From Nocardia colli (GTDB taxonomy: Bacteria > Actinomycetota > Actinomycetes > Mycobacteriales > Mycobacteriaceae), in assembly GCF_008704205.1 (NCBI RefSeq), contig NZ_VXLC01000001.1, positions 620,001 through 684,000 of the forward strand: DNA of 64,000 nucleotides, in the 5' to 3' direction. The translations under genes were made by a program, and so were the position numbers. Shown here one piece after another: positions 42,965-51,230 of this stretch; positions within the stretch are counted from its first letter, which is position 1, and every line of letters begins with the position of its first letter. The notes beneath the pieces are model-generated. The model was not told the origin of the DNA. It ran no database searches and saw nothing but the letters and a program-made list of their open reading frames with translations.

Positions 42965-44218
42965 TCAGCCCTTCGGCGGGCCGTCATCGGATTCCGGCTC
43001 GGCGATCCGGGTTTCGCCGGCCTCTTTCTCGGCCAGCGTCGCCACATCGAACCGGCCCGGTTCCGGATCGTCCGGTTCGACCTCGCCGGTCTGTAGCTCC
43101 TCGAATATCTCTTCCGGGCTGTCCGCGAGCAACGATCGGATGGCGGTGTTCATCACCGCGACGAACGGCACCGCGAGCAGACCGCCGGCGATCCCGCCGA
43201 GCACCACGCCCGCGGTGATCGCCAGCACCACCGCCAGCGGATGGATGCTCACCGCGCGCCCGAGCAGCAGCGGTTGCAGCACATGCCCTTCCAGCTGCAT
43301 CACCGCGATGATGATGCCGAGCACGATCAGCGAGGTGATCAGCCCCTTGGTCACCAGCGCGATGAACACCGCGACGAACCCCGCGACGAACGCGCCGATG
43401 ATCGGGATGAACGCGCCGATGAACACCAGCGAGGCCAGCGGAAGCGCCAGCGGCACACCGAGAATGCCGAGCCCGGTGCCGATACCGATAGCGTCCACCG
43501 CCGCGACGGCGACGGTGGCGCGGACGAACCCGACCAGCGTGCCGAACCCGAGCTGCCCGGCGGTGCGGACCTTCTCGCGCTGCTCGGTCGGGATGATCCG
43601 GGTGACGAAGCGCCAGATCTGATCCCCGCCGTAGAGGAAGAAGATGAGGATGAACAGGGTCAGGAAGGTGCCGGTGAGCAGCTCGGCGATCACCGTCGCG
43701 GTGGTCAGCGCCCCGCTGGTCAGCCGGTCCTGATTGGACTGGATGGTCTTGATGATCTGGTCGCCGACATTGCGGATCTGATCGTTGCTCAGATGCGGCG
43801 GGCCGGTGATCAGCCAATCCTGGATCTTGTGAATGCTGTTGGTGAATTCGTCGGACAGCTGCGGCACGCCGGCGATGAACTGCTCGACGACGAACGTCAT
43901 CACCCCCGCGACCAACCCGAGCGACCCGACCAACGCGACGAACACGCCGACCGATCTGGGCACGCCTAGTCGTTGTAGCCAGTCGACCAGCGGCGCCAGC
44001 AGCGCGGCCGCGAGCAGCGCGATGGCCAGCGGAATGACCACCGTCGCCAGCTTCTGCACGATCGCGGCGAGCGCGATGGTCGCCGCGAACAGGATCAGCA
44101 GCCGCCAGCCCCACTCGGCCGACACCCGCACGATCGGATGTACCGAGTCAGCGGCGGGCCGGGTCAGCGAGGCTTTCCGCTTCGGGCTTGGCTTGGGGTC
44201 CGTCACCTGGCCGAGCAT
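42965..44218 (-). CDS. AI-2E family transporter (PerM/Rv0205-like)
   Basis: 417-residue polytopic protein of the AI-2E/PerM family. Eight hydrophobic segments are visible, with the typical order of two pairs, a soluble loop (about 120-195, with the repeated Gln/Asp-rich helix HKIQDWL and QIRNVGDQIIKTIQ) and the C-terminal set. Glycine motifs VLGGIAGGLLAVPFVAV end the last helices. ATG 44218 is preceded by TACGCT; a GTG at 44206 is an alternative. I recall Rv0205 at the same place, adjacent to the mmpL3 locus. Substrate unknown; roles in acid or drug tolerance are known for PerM. Confidence 0.87.
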   Translation of the reverse strand: MLGQVTDPKPSPKRKASLTRPAADSVHPIVRVSAEWGWRLLILFAATIALAAIVQKLATVVIPLAIALLAAALLAPLVDWLQRLGVPRSVGVFVALVGSLGLVAGVMTFVVEQFIAGVPQLSDEFTNSIHKIQDWLITGPPHLSNDQIRNVGDQIIKTIQSNQDRLTSGALTTATVIAELLTGTFLTLFILIFFLYGGDQIWRFVTRIIPTEQREKVRTAGQLGFGTLVGFVRATVAVAAVDAIGIGTGLGILGVPLALPLASLVFIGAFIPIIGAFVAGFVAVFIALVTKGLITSLIVLGIIIAVMQLEGHVLQPLLLGRAVSIHPLAVVLAITAGVVLGGIAGGLLAVPFVAVMNTAIRSLLADSPEEIFEELQTGEVEPDDPEPGRFDVATLAEKEAGETRIAEPESDDGPPKG

Positions 44219-44332
44219 AACGAGCGTACGGCTGTCTTGTCCGTCCCCGGCCTGCGCCGGGCGGGGCGAATGCCAGGGGACTGAACAGCGCCGCGGGGAG
44301 GCGCACATGATCGAAACGCTAGATTGTTGGTT

Positions 44333-45886
44333 GTGTCAGCGCCCTTGGAAGCGGTCAAACAGACCATGCGAACGCGCTGGCCGCTGTACCTGACCTCGAT
44401 GCTGCTGGCCAACGCGTTCGGAGCGGTGCTGGTGTGGGCCTTCATCCAGTACGGCCTGCCGGTGCCCGAGGGCGCACACGACGGCGCCCGCAGCACCGGC
44501 CTGCTCATCCCGGCCCTGGTCTTCCTGACCGGCGGACTGCTCAGCATGGCCGCGTCCGCGCTGATGCTGCGCCCGGTGATGCGCTGGCAGATGCGCGGCG
44601 GGCCACCGAGCAGGCAAGAGCAGATGGCCGCGCTGCACGCCCCGCTGCGTCAAGCCATTCTGCATCTGGCGCTGTGGCTGATCGGCGGCGCCATCCTCGC
44701 GTTGCTGATCATCACCGACGAACCCAAGCTGGCGGGCGCGGTCATCGTCACCCTGTGCATGGCCGCCACCATCGTGTTCGGCTTCACCTACATGCTCGGC
44801 GAACGCATCCTGCGCCCGGTCGCCGCGGCCGCGTTGACCGCGGGCACCTTCGATCACACCCTGACCCCCGGCGTCGGCACCCGGATGGCAATGACCTGGG
44901 GCATGGGCACTTTCGCCCCCACCATCGCCATCGTGCTGCTGTGTATCACGCAGATCTCCTCGGACGTGAAGTTCTCCGCCCAGTCGCTGGCCATCTCCAT
45001 CCTGCTGCTCTGCGGCGTGGTGATCCTGCAGGCGCTGGCCCTGTCCATGCTCACCGGCTCCAGCATCTCCGACCCGGTGCGCCAGCTCAGCCAGGCCATC
45101 GACCGGGTGCAGGAGGGCGCGCGCGACGTCCAGGTCGAGGTGTTCGACGGCAGCGAGATCGGGCTGCTGCAGGTCGGATTCAACCGGATGATGGAGGAGG
45201 CGGCCAAGCGCCGCCAGCTGCAGGAGCTGTTCGGTCAGCACGTCGGCGAGGAGGTCGCCCAGCGCGCACTCGACTACGGCACCGAGCTCGGCGGTGAAAC
45301 CCGGTTCGTCGCGGTGCTGTTCGTCGACATGGTCGGGTCCACCGCGACCGCCGCCGAGCGCCCGCCGACCGAGGTGGTGAGCCTGCTCAACGAGTTCTTC
45401 CGGATCGTGGTCGACGTGATCGACCGGCACAACGGCTTCGTCAACAAGTTCGTCGGCGACGCGGCGCTGGCCATCTTCGGCGCGCCGCTGGACCGGCCGG
45501 ACGCGCCGACCGCCGCGCTGGCCGCGGCCCGCGAGTTGCGCGAGGTGCTGCGCGAAGTACCCGGACTGGATATCGGTATCGGCGTCTCGGCGGGGCTGGC
45601 CGTCGCCGGAAATATCGGTGCGGCAAATCGTTTCGAATATACGGTGATCGGCGATCCGGTCAATGAGGCCTCCCGGCTGACCGAGCTGGCCAAAGACCAG
45701 CCCGGACGCACCTTGGCTTCGGGCAGCGCGCTGTATTTCGCCGATGAAAGCGAGCAGGACAAGTGGGAAACCGGCGACGAGGTACAGCTGCGCGGACGGC
45801 GCCGAAAAACGCTGCTCGCCTATCCGAAAGACAGCGCCGACCGGCCCGATGCTGCAGACAGCGAAACGGTCCGTTCGTTAGGCTGA
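44333..45886 (+). CDS. HAMP-linked class III adenylate cyclase
   Basis: 517 residues. Six hydrophobic helices cover about 20-250, then a HAMP linker (about 255-310, SDPVRQLSQAIDRVQEGARD) and a class III cyclase domain (about 325-490). The metal-binding Asp residues are in FVDMVGST and KFVGDAALAIFG, and the transition-state region is FEYTVIGDPVNEASRL. The layout matches the mycobacterial Rv1318c-Rv1320c/Rv3645 cyclases. Most likely makes cAMP, but the substrate-specifying residues should be checked. GTG 44333 chosen: TAGATT is 13 bases upstream, so the message is probably leaderless. Confidence 0.88.
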   Translation: MSAPLEAVKQTMRTRWPLYLTSMLLANAFGAVLVWAFIQYGLPVPEGAHDGARSTGLLIPALVFLTGGLLSMAASALMLRPVMRWQMRGGPPSRQEQMAALHAPLRQAILHLALWLIGGAILALLIITDEPKLAGAVIVTLCMAATIVFGFTYMLGERILRPVAAAALTAGTFDHTLTPGVGTRMAMTWGMGTFAPTIAIVLLCITQISSDVKFSAQSLAISILLLCGVVILQALALSMLTGSSISDPVRQLSQAIDRVQEGARDVQVEVFDGSEIGLLQVGFNRMMEEAAKRRQLQELFGQHVGEEVAQRALDYGTELGGETRFVAVLFVDMVGSTATAAERPPTEVVSLLNEFFRIVVDVIDRHNGFVNKFVGDAALAIFGAPLDRPDAPTAALAAARELREVLREVPGLDIGIGVSAGLAVAGNIGAANRFEYTVIGDPVNEASRLTELAKDQPGRTLASGSALYFADESEQDKWETGDEVQLRGRRRKTLLAYPKDSADRPDAADSETVRSLG

Positions 45887-45890
45887 CCTG

Positions 45891-46970
45891 GTGACCGCCG
45901 ATGGGGAACTGGCAGGAGAACCTGCGGCGCCACCCACCAGCCGAAGCAAATTCTGGTGGGTCAAATGGCTGCTCGGCGTCGCTTTGCTGGCATTACTGAT
46001 CGCCGAAGGTATCTATCTGTGGCCGCGACTGCACGAATCGTGGCGAAAACTCAGCGACATTCACTGGGGGTGGGTCACCGCCTGTATTTGGCTCCAGGCT
46101 TTGTCGATGAGCGGATTCGGGCGGGTGCAGAAACAACTGCTCAACGCCGGGGGTGTCGAGGTAAGTCAGCGGAAATCCGTCGCCGTGGTCTACGGCGCGA
46201 CCGCCATGTCCGTCACCCTGCCCGCGGGCCAGGTGTTTTCCACCGCCTTCACCTATCGGCAGACCCGGCGCTTCGGCGCGAGCCCGATCGTCGCGTCCTG
46301 GCAGCTGGTGTTCTCCGGCGTGGTCGCCGCGGCCGGGCTGGCGCTGCTGGGGGTGGGCGGCACGCTGCTGTCCGGCGGGACCATCGGGCCGTTCAAGTTG
46401 ATCCTGTCGCTGGCCGCGGTCGTCGCGGTGGTGTGGGGCGGCAACTACGTCTCGCGCAATCCGGGGTCGCTGGAAGCGCTGCTGCGCAAGGCACTCGGCC
46501 TGGTCAACCGGCTACGCAAGCGTCCGGCCGAGCAGGGCGCGGCCAAGATCGCCGACGTACTCGGGCAATTGGAGTCGGTGGATCTGGGCAAGCGCGACGG
46601 CGCGCTGGTCGCGCTGTGGGCGGTGCTGCACCGGTTCGCCGACGTGGCCTGCCTCGGTGCCGCCTGCTACGCGGTCGGCGCGGACCCGCGGCTGGCCGGG
46701 CTGCTGCTGGCGTTCGCCATCGGCAAGGCGGTCGGCTCGATTCCGTTCGCCCCCGGCGGGATCGTCTACGTCGACGCGACGCTCATCTACGGCCTCACCG
46801 CGGCCGCCGGGCTGCCCGCCGCGCAGGCGGTCGCCGCCGCGTTCGTCTACCGGCTGGTGAGCTTCATCCTGGTCGCCGTCGTCGGCTGGATCGTGTTCCT
46901 GTTCCTGTTCCGCACCCCGCAGGACGACGACGCCGAGTTCGAGAAGGAATTCTCGCAGCGCCGGTTCTGA
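45891..46970 (+). CDS. YbhN/UPF0104-family membrane protein (Rv0204c-like)
   Basis: 359-residue protein with about eight hydrophobic helices of the lysylphosphatidylglycerol-synthase/YbhN family. GFGRVQKQLLNAGG, TLPAGQVFSTAFTYRQTRRFG and SIPFAPGGIVYVDA are the conserved blocks of the family, in which the GRVQ and PGG motifs recur. GTG 45891 lies four bases after the cyclase stop, and TAGGCT at 45879-45884 is a leaderless -10, so it has its own promoter as well as possible read-through. Members are proposed lipid flippases; function here is inferred only. Confidence 0.82.
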   Translation: MTADGELAGEPAAPPTSRSKFWWVKWLLGVALLALLIAEGIYLWPRLHESWRKLSDIHWGWVTACIWLQALSMSGFGRVQKQLLNAGGVEVSQRKSVAVVYGATAMSVTLPAGQVFSTAFTYRQTRRFGASPIVASWQLVFSGVVAAAGLALLGVGGTLLSGGTIGPFKLILSLAAVVAVVWGGNYVSRNPGSLEALLRKALGLVNRLRKRPAEQGAAKIADVLGQLESVDLGKRDGALVALWAVLHRFADVACLGAACYAVGADPRLAGLLLAFAIGKAVGSIPFAPGGIVYVDATLIYGLTAAAGLPAAQAVAAAFVYRLVSFILVAVVGWIVFLFLFRTPQDDDAEFEKEFSQRRF

Positions 46971-47025
46971 CCGCGAACATACCGGTCCCGACCGCGAACA
47001 CACCGGTCCCGACCGCGAACACGCA
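46970..47025 (+). repeat. 21-bp tandem repeat after the YbhN gene
   Basis: The unit ACCGCGAACACACCGGTCCCG occurs in about 2.6 copies starting inside the stop codon region (46970, 46991, 47012), with one C/T difference in the first. It lies between two co-directional genes and has no effect I can identify. Probably replication slippage. Confidence 0.75.
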
Positions 47026-47077
47026 GCGCCGCAGGCGCTTCACATTCGCCCACACCCACCCCACTACGCTGGCGCGG

Positions 47078-47458
47078 GTGAAGAAACTGGTGCCGTTGGT
47101 GGTAGATGCGCTGCTGGTGATTCTGTTCTGTGCGATCGGCAGGCGCAGTCACGACGAGGCGGTGCTCACCGGACTACTTCGCACGCTGTGGCCGTTCGCG
47201 ATCGGCCTGGCGATCGGCTGGACCGTCGCGGTGGCCGCGGCGAGCCGGATGTTCGGCGACGCGGGGCGCGACGCCCGGTTCGACGGAACTGCCCTGTGGC
47301 CCACCGGGATTCTGGTCTGGCTCGGCACCCTGTGCGGCGGCATGCTGCTGCGTGCGGTCAGCGGTCAGGGCACCGCGTTCAGCTTCATCGTGGTCGCGAC
47401 CGTGGTGCTCGCGCTGTTCCTGCTCGGCTGGCGCGCGGCCATCAAAGCGTTGAATTGA
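47078..47458 (+). CDS. DUF3054 membrane protein
   Basis: 126 residues with four hydrophobic helices (about 4-22, 36-55, 76-95, 105-124) and Arg/Asp in the loops (IGRRSHDEA, FGDAGRDARFDG). This is the DUF3054 family, common in actinobacteria, without known function. GTG 47078 was chosen because it precedes the first helix; the upstream frame runs through the tandem repeat. It converges with the PBP-like gene (10-bp gap). Confidence 0.8.
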   Translation: MKKLVPLVVDALLVILFCAIGRRSHDEAVLTGLLRTLWPFAIGLAIGWTVAVAAASRMFGDAGRDARFDGTALWPTGILVWLGTLCGGMLLRAVSGQGTAFSFIVVATVVLALFLLGWRAAIKALN

Positions 47459-47468
47459 GCAGGCCGGC

Positions 47469-49148
47469 TTAAGTTTCCGGCGCGGCCAGCGACTGGAGCA
47501 TCCGCACGGCCATCCGCGCGGTGGCGTCGCCGCTGTCCACGTCGTTGATGTGGATGGCGAAGGCCAGGTCGCCCATGATCGCGATCAGCCAGCCGTCGCG
47601 TCCGGCGGTCGCGCTGAATCCGTTGACGTCGCGGTAGCCGCGCAGGCTGGCCAGCTCCGGCGCGTTGGTGGAATCGCGCAGCATGCCGTGCAACCGGTCG
47701 GCGATCTCCGGGGACAACGGACCGAGCTGGGCGTCGGTGGTGCTCGGCCGCGCGACCTCGATCATCGGCGGCGGCACCTCGCCGCGCGCGATCGCGGCGG
47801 CGGCGATCGCCATGCCGAACGGGCTGGCCAGCACCGCATCCGAGCCGCCGCCCTGCTTGACCTGCTCGGCGCTGCGGCCGGCCACGGCCAGCCGTCCGGT
47901 CACCTCGTCGAGCCCGGGCACCTTGAAGTCGACGCCGACGCCGAGCGTGGTCGCGGCCTCGGCCGCCTCCTGTGCCGAAATCTCGTGCGGGGCCTTGCCT
48001 TTGCTGACCGCCGCGATATTGCGGAACAGCTCGATATTGCCGCCGACCGGATAGAGGCCGGTGAAGGCGACCGGTCCGTGCTCACTGGCCTGGGTGTTCT
48101 GCGCGACCGCGACCACCGCGCCGCTGGACGGCTGGATGGCCACGATCGAGGCCGGGGTCGCCGCGCTGACCACCGCGTCCTCGGCCGCGCGTTGCAGCCG
48201 CTGATCCATGGTGCCCGCGATGTCCGGGCCGGGCGGGCCCTGCACGCCGGCCAGCTGGCCGACGAAGCGGCCGTCCTGCTCGAAAACCTGCACGCCCCAG
48301 CCGGAGTGCTGCTGCTGGCTTTCCTGCTGCACCTTGCTCAGCGCGTCGAGCATGGGCGACCAGACCCGGCGGTCGGCGGAGATCAGCCGGGGCTGCTTCT
48401 CCATGACCACGCCGGGGATCGGCGCCATGTCCTTTTCCAAGATGGCGAAGTCGGGCTCGCGCAGATTCACCGCGACCACCGGCTTGCCCTGCGAGGTGGC
48501 CACCTGCTGCATCAGCGACGGCCCGGTGATCAGCGGGGCGACCGGTTCGATTGCCTTGGCCAGCGCGTTGGCCGAGCCGACCGGGTCGGGCATCTTCGCC
48601 GGGTCGAGCTTGATCACGTTGATGGTCTGCTCGGTCATCAAGGGCTGGCCGGCAATGTCGTTCACCCGCGGGGCCGGCGCCGGTTCGGTGCGCACCAGGC
48701 GCACGGTGCGGTTGTGGTCGAGCTGCGGCATGACGATCGCCGGATCCCAGGAGATGCGCCAGCCGATGGCCAGCTTGCGCACGTTGCCCTGCAGGCTGTA
48801 GGTCCAGTTTTTGCCGTCGCCGAAGTTCCAGTCGGCGTCCATGCTGAAGATCGCCGCCTCGGAGTCGAGGCCGATGTATTGCGTCTTCTTGTAGTCCGCC
48901 TTGCCGGGTTGCAGGCCGGCAAACATTTGCTTCAGCGTTGCCGAAGCCGCCGAAGGGTAGGACGTGAGCTCCGAAGCATGGACGTAGTCCTGCTTGTCCA
49001 ACAGCTCGGTGAAGCGCTCGACTACGGCTTCGGCCTCATTCTTTCCCTCGGTTACGCCGCACGATCCCATCGCGATCGCGAGCGCCGCCACCCCCGCGAG
49101 TGCCATAGCGCCCCGGACGCGAAAGCGGCGGGATCCCCAGACATCCAT
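47469..49148 (-). CDS. Penicillin-binding-protein-like lipoprotein lacking catalytic motifs
   Basis: 559 residues. A lipoprotein signal leads to Cys near residue 28 (AIAMGSC-GV). An NTF2-like (MecA N-terminal) domain follows (about 35-150), then a dimerisation domain and a transpeptidase-like domain (about 320-559) with recognisable GLYP, VLASPFGMA and DGWLIAIMG blocks. The active-site Ser-x-x-Lys is replaced by Gly-Gly-Asn-Ile (YPVGGNIELF) and Lys-Thr-Gly by Phe-Ser-Ala (FSATAG). No frameshift or stop is present. It therefore looks like a structural or regulatory pseudo-transpeptidase. ATG 49148, or GTG 49157. Confidence 0.82.
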   Translation of the reverse strand: MDVWGSRRFRVRGAMALAGVAALAIAMGSCGVTEGKNEAEAVVERFTELLDKQDYVHASELTSYPSAASATLKQMFAGLQPGKADYKKTQYIGLDSEAAIFSMDADWNFGDGKNWTYSLQGNVRKLAIGWRISWDPAIVMPQLDHNRTVRLVRTEPAPAPRVNDIAGQPLMTEQTINVIKLDPAKMPDPVGSANALAKAIEPVAPLITGPSLMQQVATSQGKPVVAVNLREPDFAILEKDMAPIPGVVMEKQPRLISADRRVWSPMLDALSKVQQESQQQHSGWGVQVFEQDGRFVGQLAGVQGPPGPDIAGTMDQRLQRAAEDAVVSAATPASIVAIQPSSGAVVAVAQNTQASEHGPVAFTGLYPVGGNIELFRNIAAVSKGKAPHEISAQEAAEAATTLGVGVDFKVPGLDEVTGRLAVAGRSAEQVKQGGGSDAVLASPFGMAIAAAAIARGEVPPPMIEVARPSTTDAQLGPLSPEIADRLHGMLRDSTNAPELASLRGYRDVNGFSATAGRDGWLIAIMGDLAFAIHINDVDSGDATARMAVRMLQSLAAPET

Positions 49149-49157
49149 GTCGCCCAC

Positions 49158-49545
49158 TCTTCACTCTTGTCACTCCAGTAACAAGACCACCGTACCTGAA
49201 AAAGACCTGTCTGCGGTGCCTACGCCGCAAGGACGTTACCCATGCTCAGCATCTCAATTGTGCCCGAAATCTCCCGTCCCGGGGGACCCGTCATGATCGT
49301 TGTCCAGTGCTACGGCGACAACCGGCGCCGCTACCGTACCGGGGCCCCGCGCAAAGTTGTGCACTTACTGCCTTACTCGGCGTTTCGGATCAATGAGTAC
49401 CCAGAGCGAGCGTCTACGAACCGCGAATCACCCCCGTTAACCAGTGGCGAACTCTGTTCGCACAGAGCGGAACCATTGGCATCGATTGCGTCGTAATCTT
49501 GTAATCAATGTAAGCAACGCTGAAAAGTAAGTAGGTGATCCCCTC
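49158..49545. other. Promoter region, no recognisable gene
   Basis: 388 bases between the PBP-like gene and the 203-residue gene. A small perfect hairpin (CTCTGT/ACAGAG, 49452-49467) and three GTAAT/GTAAG repeats at 49493, 49501 and 49510 precede the next gene. A small frame at 49242-49496 has no ribosome site or family. Nothing else recognisable. Confidence 0.4.
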
Positions 49546-50157
49546 ATGAGACACGAACACCGGGGACGGGGTTTCGGACGACCGGGCGGCTGGCAGCAGG
49601 CCGACCTACCGGATCCCGCGGACGCGCCGGACTGGTTCGCGGGCAGGTTGCCCGCCGACTGGTTCGCCGGTCCACCTGTCATCGAGATCGATCGGGACGA
49701 GATCGTGGTCGTCGGCGAACTGCCGATCGGCCAGCCGGAGAAGACGCCGGTCGACGTCCCTGCGGAAGGCGACGCGGACGCGCCGACCGAGGAAGTTCCG
49801 CAGGCGACGAAGGAAGGCGCGATCTCGCGCTTCCGCGAGTCGACCCGGTCGGCCCGCATGCAGATCGCGGACGAGGCGCAGCGCCGATATGGACGCAGCG
49901 TCGCGTGGGGCGTGTCGGTGGGCGGCGAGCGAGTGCTGTTCACCCACCTGGCCGTTCCGGTGATGACCCGGCTGCGGCAGCCCGAACGAAAAGTTCTGGA
50001 CACGCTCGTCGACTCGGGCGTGGCGCGCTCGCGGGCGGACGCGCTGGCCTGGACGGTGAAACTGGCGGGCAAGCACGCGGAATCCTGGTTGGAGGAACTG
50101 CGCGGCGCCATGCGCAAAGTCGACGACCTGCGCTCCGAAGGGCCGCAGGGGCTCTAG
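49546..50157 (+). CDS. Conserved hypothetical protein
   Basis: 203 residues. The first 80 are low-complexity acidic and Pro/Gly-rich ([26 protein letters not shown]). The middle (about 90-125) is a helix ([28 protein letters not shown]), and the C-terminal 70 residues look like a helical DNA-binding or protein-binding region ([27 protein letters not shown]) with a ribbon-helix-helix-like motif. ATG 49546 follows a weak site. aroQ starts 16 bases later with its own leaderless -10. I recall homologues in Mycobacterium and Rhodococcus but no function. Confidence 0.7.
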   Translation: MRHEHRGRGFGRPGGWQQADLPDPADAPDWFAGRLPADWFAGPPVIEIDRDEIVVVGELPIGQPEKTPVDVPAEGDADAPTEEVPQATKEGAISRFRESTRSARMQIADEAQRRYGRSVAWGVSVGGERVLFTHLAVPVMTRLRQPERKVLDTLVDSGVARSRADALAWTVKLAGKHAESWLEELRGAMRKVDDLRSEGPQGL

Positions 50158-50173
50158 TACTAAGGTTGCGGGC

Positions 50174-50614
50174 ATGTCCGCACCCGGTCCGATCCTGGTT
50201 CTCAACGGCCCGAACCTGAACATGCTCGGCACCCGTCAGCCGGAGGTCTACGGGTCTGCGACGCTCGACGACGTGGTCGAACTGTGCCGGCAGACCGCGC
50301 AGCGCTACGGCCGCGAGGTCGCCGCCTTCCAGTCCAATTCCGAAGGCGCGCTGATCGACCGGATCCACGCGGCGCGCGGCGTCGAATCGGGCATCGTGAT
50401 CAACCCGGGCGGGCTCACCCACACCTCGGTGGCCCTGCGGGACGCGCTGGTGATCCCGGAACTCCCCATCGTGGAGGTGCACATCAGCAATGTGCACGCG
50501 CGGGAGGAGTTCCGGCATCACTCCTACATCTCCCCGATCGCGACCGCGGTGGTCGCCGGGATGGGGATTCAGGGGTACGCGGCCGCGATCGAATTCCTGG
50601 TTCGCTCGGCCTGA
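50174..50614 (+). CDS. aroQ: Type II 3-dehydroquinate dehydratase
   Basis: Third step of the shikimate pathway. 146 residues, dodecameric type II enzyme. [17 protein letters not shown] contains Tyr26, the catalytic base, and Arg21; the [16 protein letters not shown] loop contacts substrate; His in [19 protein letters not shown] completes the site. All expected residues present. TAAGGT at 50161-50166 is seven bases before ATG, so leaderless. Not linked to other shikimate genes here. Confidence 0.95.
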   Translation: MSAPGPILVLNGPNLNMLGTRQPEVYGSATLDDVVELCRQTAQRYGREVAAFQSNSEGALIDRIHAARGVESGIVINPGGLTHTSVALRDALVIPELPIVEVHISNVHAREEFRHHSYISPIATAVVAGMGIQGYAAAIEFLVRSA

Positions 50615-50632
50615 TCGCGGCGGCCCGGTTCG

Positions 50633-51079
50633 TCAGTCGATCTGGAAAACCGGGAATCCCGGTGCGATGGCGGCCAATTCGGCGTCGGTCGCATCCTTGG
50701 TGACGCCTTCGAAGAACTTGCCGACCTCCCAGCCCCACTTCTGCAGGTACAGCCGCAGCAGCGGGACCTTGTCCGCGTCGGCGATCTCGGTGGCGGTGAA
50801 TTCCTCGACCTTGCGGCCGAGGCGCAGCTCACCGCCGCCGGCGACGCGCAGGTTGCGCACCCACTGAGTGTGTCCGCGCGGGGCGACCAGGAAACGGGCG
50901 CCGTCGTCGCGGACCATCAGGTTGACCATCGTGGTCCGCCACTCCCCGCTCTTGCGCCCGCGGACCGCGAGCAGCCGCGAACCCATGACGCTGATCCCGA
51001 GCCGGGGCAGCCAGTTGAAGATCCGGTTCATGATCGGGTCCAGGCCGGCCGGGCCGATGTAGCGGGTGCTGTGGTCCAT
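50633..51079 (-). CDS. Nitroreductase/quinone-reductase family protein (DDN-like, F420 type)
   Basis: 148-residue split beta-barrel protein of the deazaflavin-dependent nitroreductase family. The pattern RLLAVRGRKSGEWRTTMVNLMV then GARFLVAPRGHTQWVRNLRVAGGGEL is typical of F420H2-dependent quinone reductases (the Ddn fold), with the short N-terminal helix for substrate. Start ATG 51079 has GAGGAG upstream, removing 17 residues of an upstream frame. Two identical palindromes precede it, so it is probably repressed by a TetR-type regulator that is not encoded next to it. Confidence 0.82.
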   Translation of the reverse strand: MDHSTRYIGPAGLDPIMNRIFNWLPRLGISVMGSRLLAVRGRKSGEWRTTMVNLMVRDDGARFLVAPRGHTQWVRNLRVAGGGELRLGRKVEEFTATEIADADKVPLLRLYLQKWGWEVGKFFEGVTKDATDAELAAIAPGFPVFQID

Positions 51080-51097
51080 GTTCTGACTCCTCATAGT

Positions 51098-51162
51098 GAG
51101 CACTGCTCTCTGTTGTGATAAGTGTTCCATTTTCGCGAACGCAAAGTCAAGAGCACTGCTCT
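51098..51162. promoter_or_regulatory. Two GAGCACTGCTC palindromes before the nitroreductase-like gene
   Basis: Exact 11-bp palindromes at 51098-51108 and 51151-51161 (the second extends to 13 bp, AGAGCACTGCTCT), starts 53 bp apart, close to five helical turns. They bracket the likely minus-strand promoter region: TTGACT lies just downstream of the distal copy. Typical TetR spacing. No TetR gene is nearby. Confidence 0.7.
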
Positions 51163-51230
51163 CTTTTTATGTTTACGCAGCTCAGCAGGGCTGCCGCGCG
51201 GTTGGGCGCGGCGCACCCGACAATGTTGGG

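Noticed and set aside
49242..49496. 84-codon frame before the 203-residue gene
   Set aside because: No ribosome site, normal codon bias absent, overlaps probable promoter.
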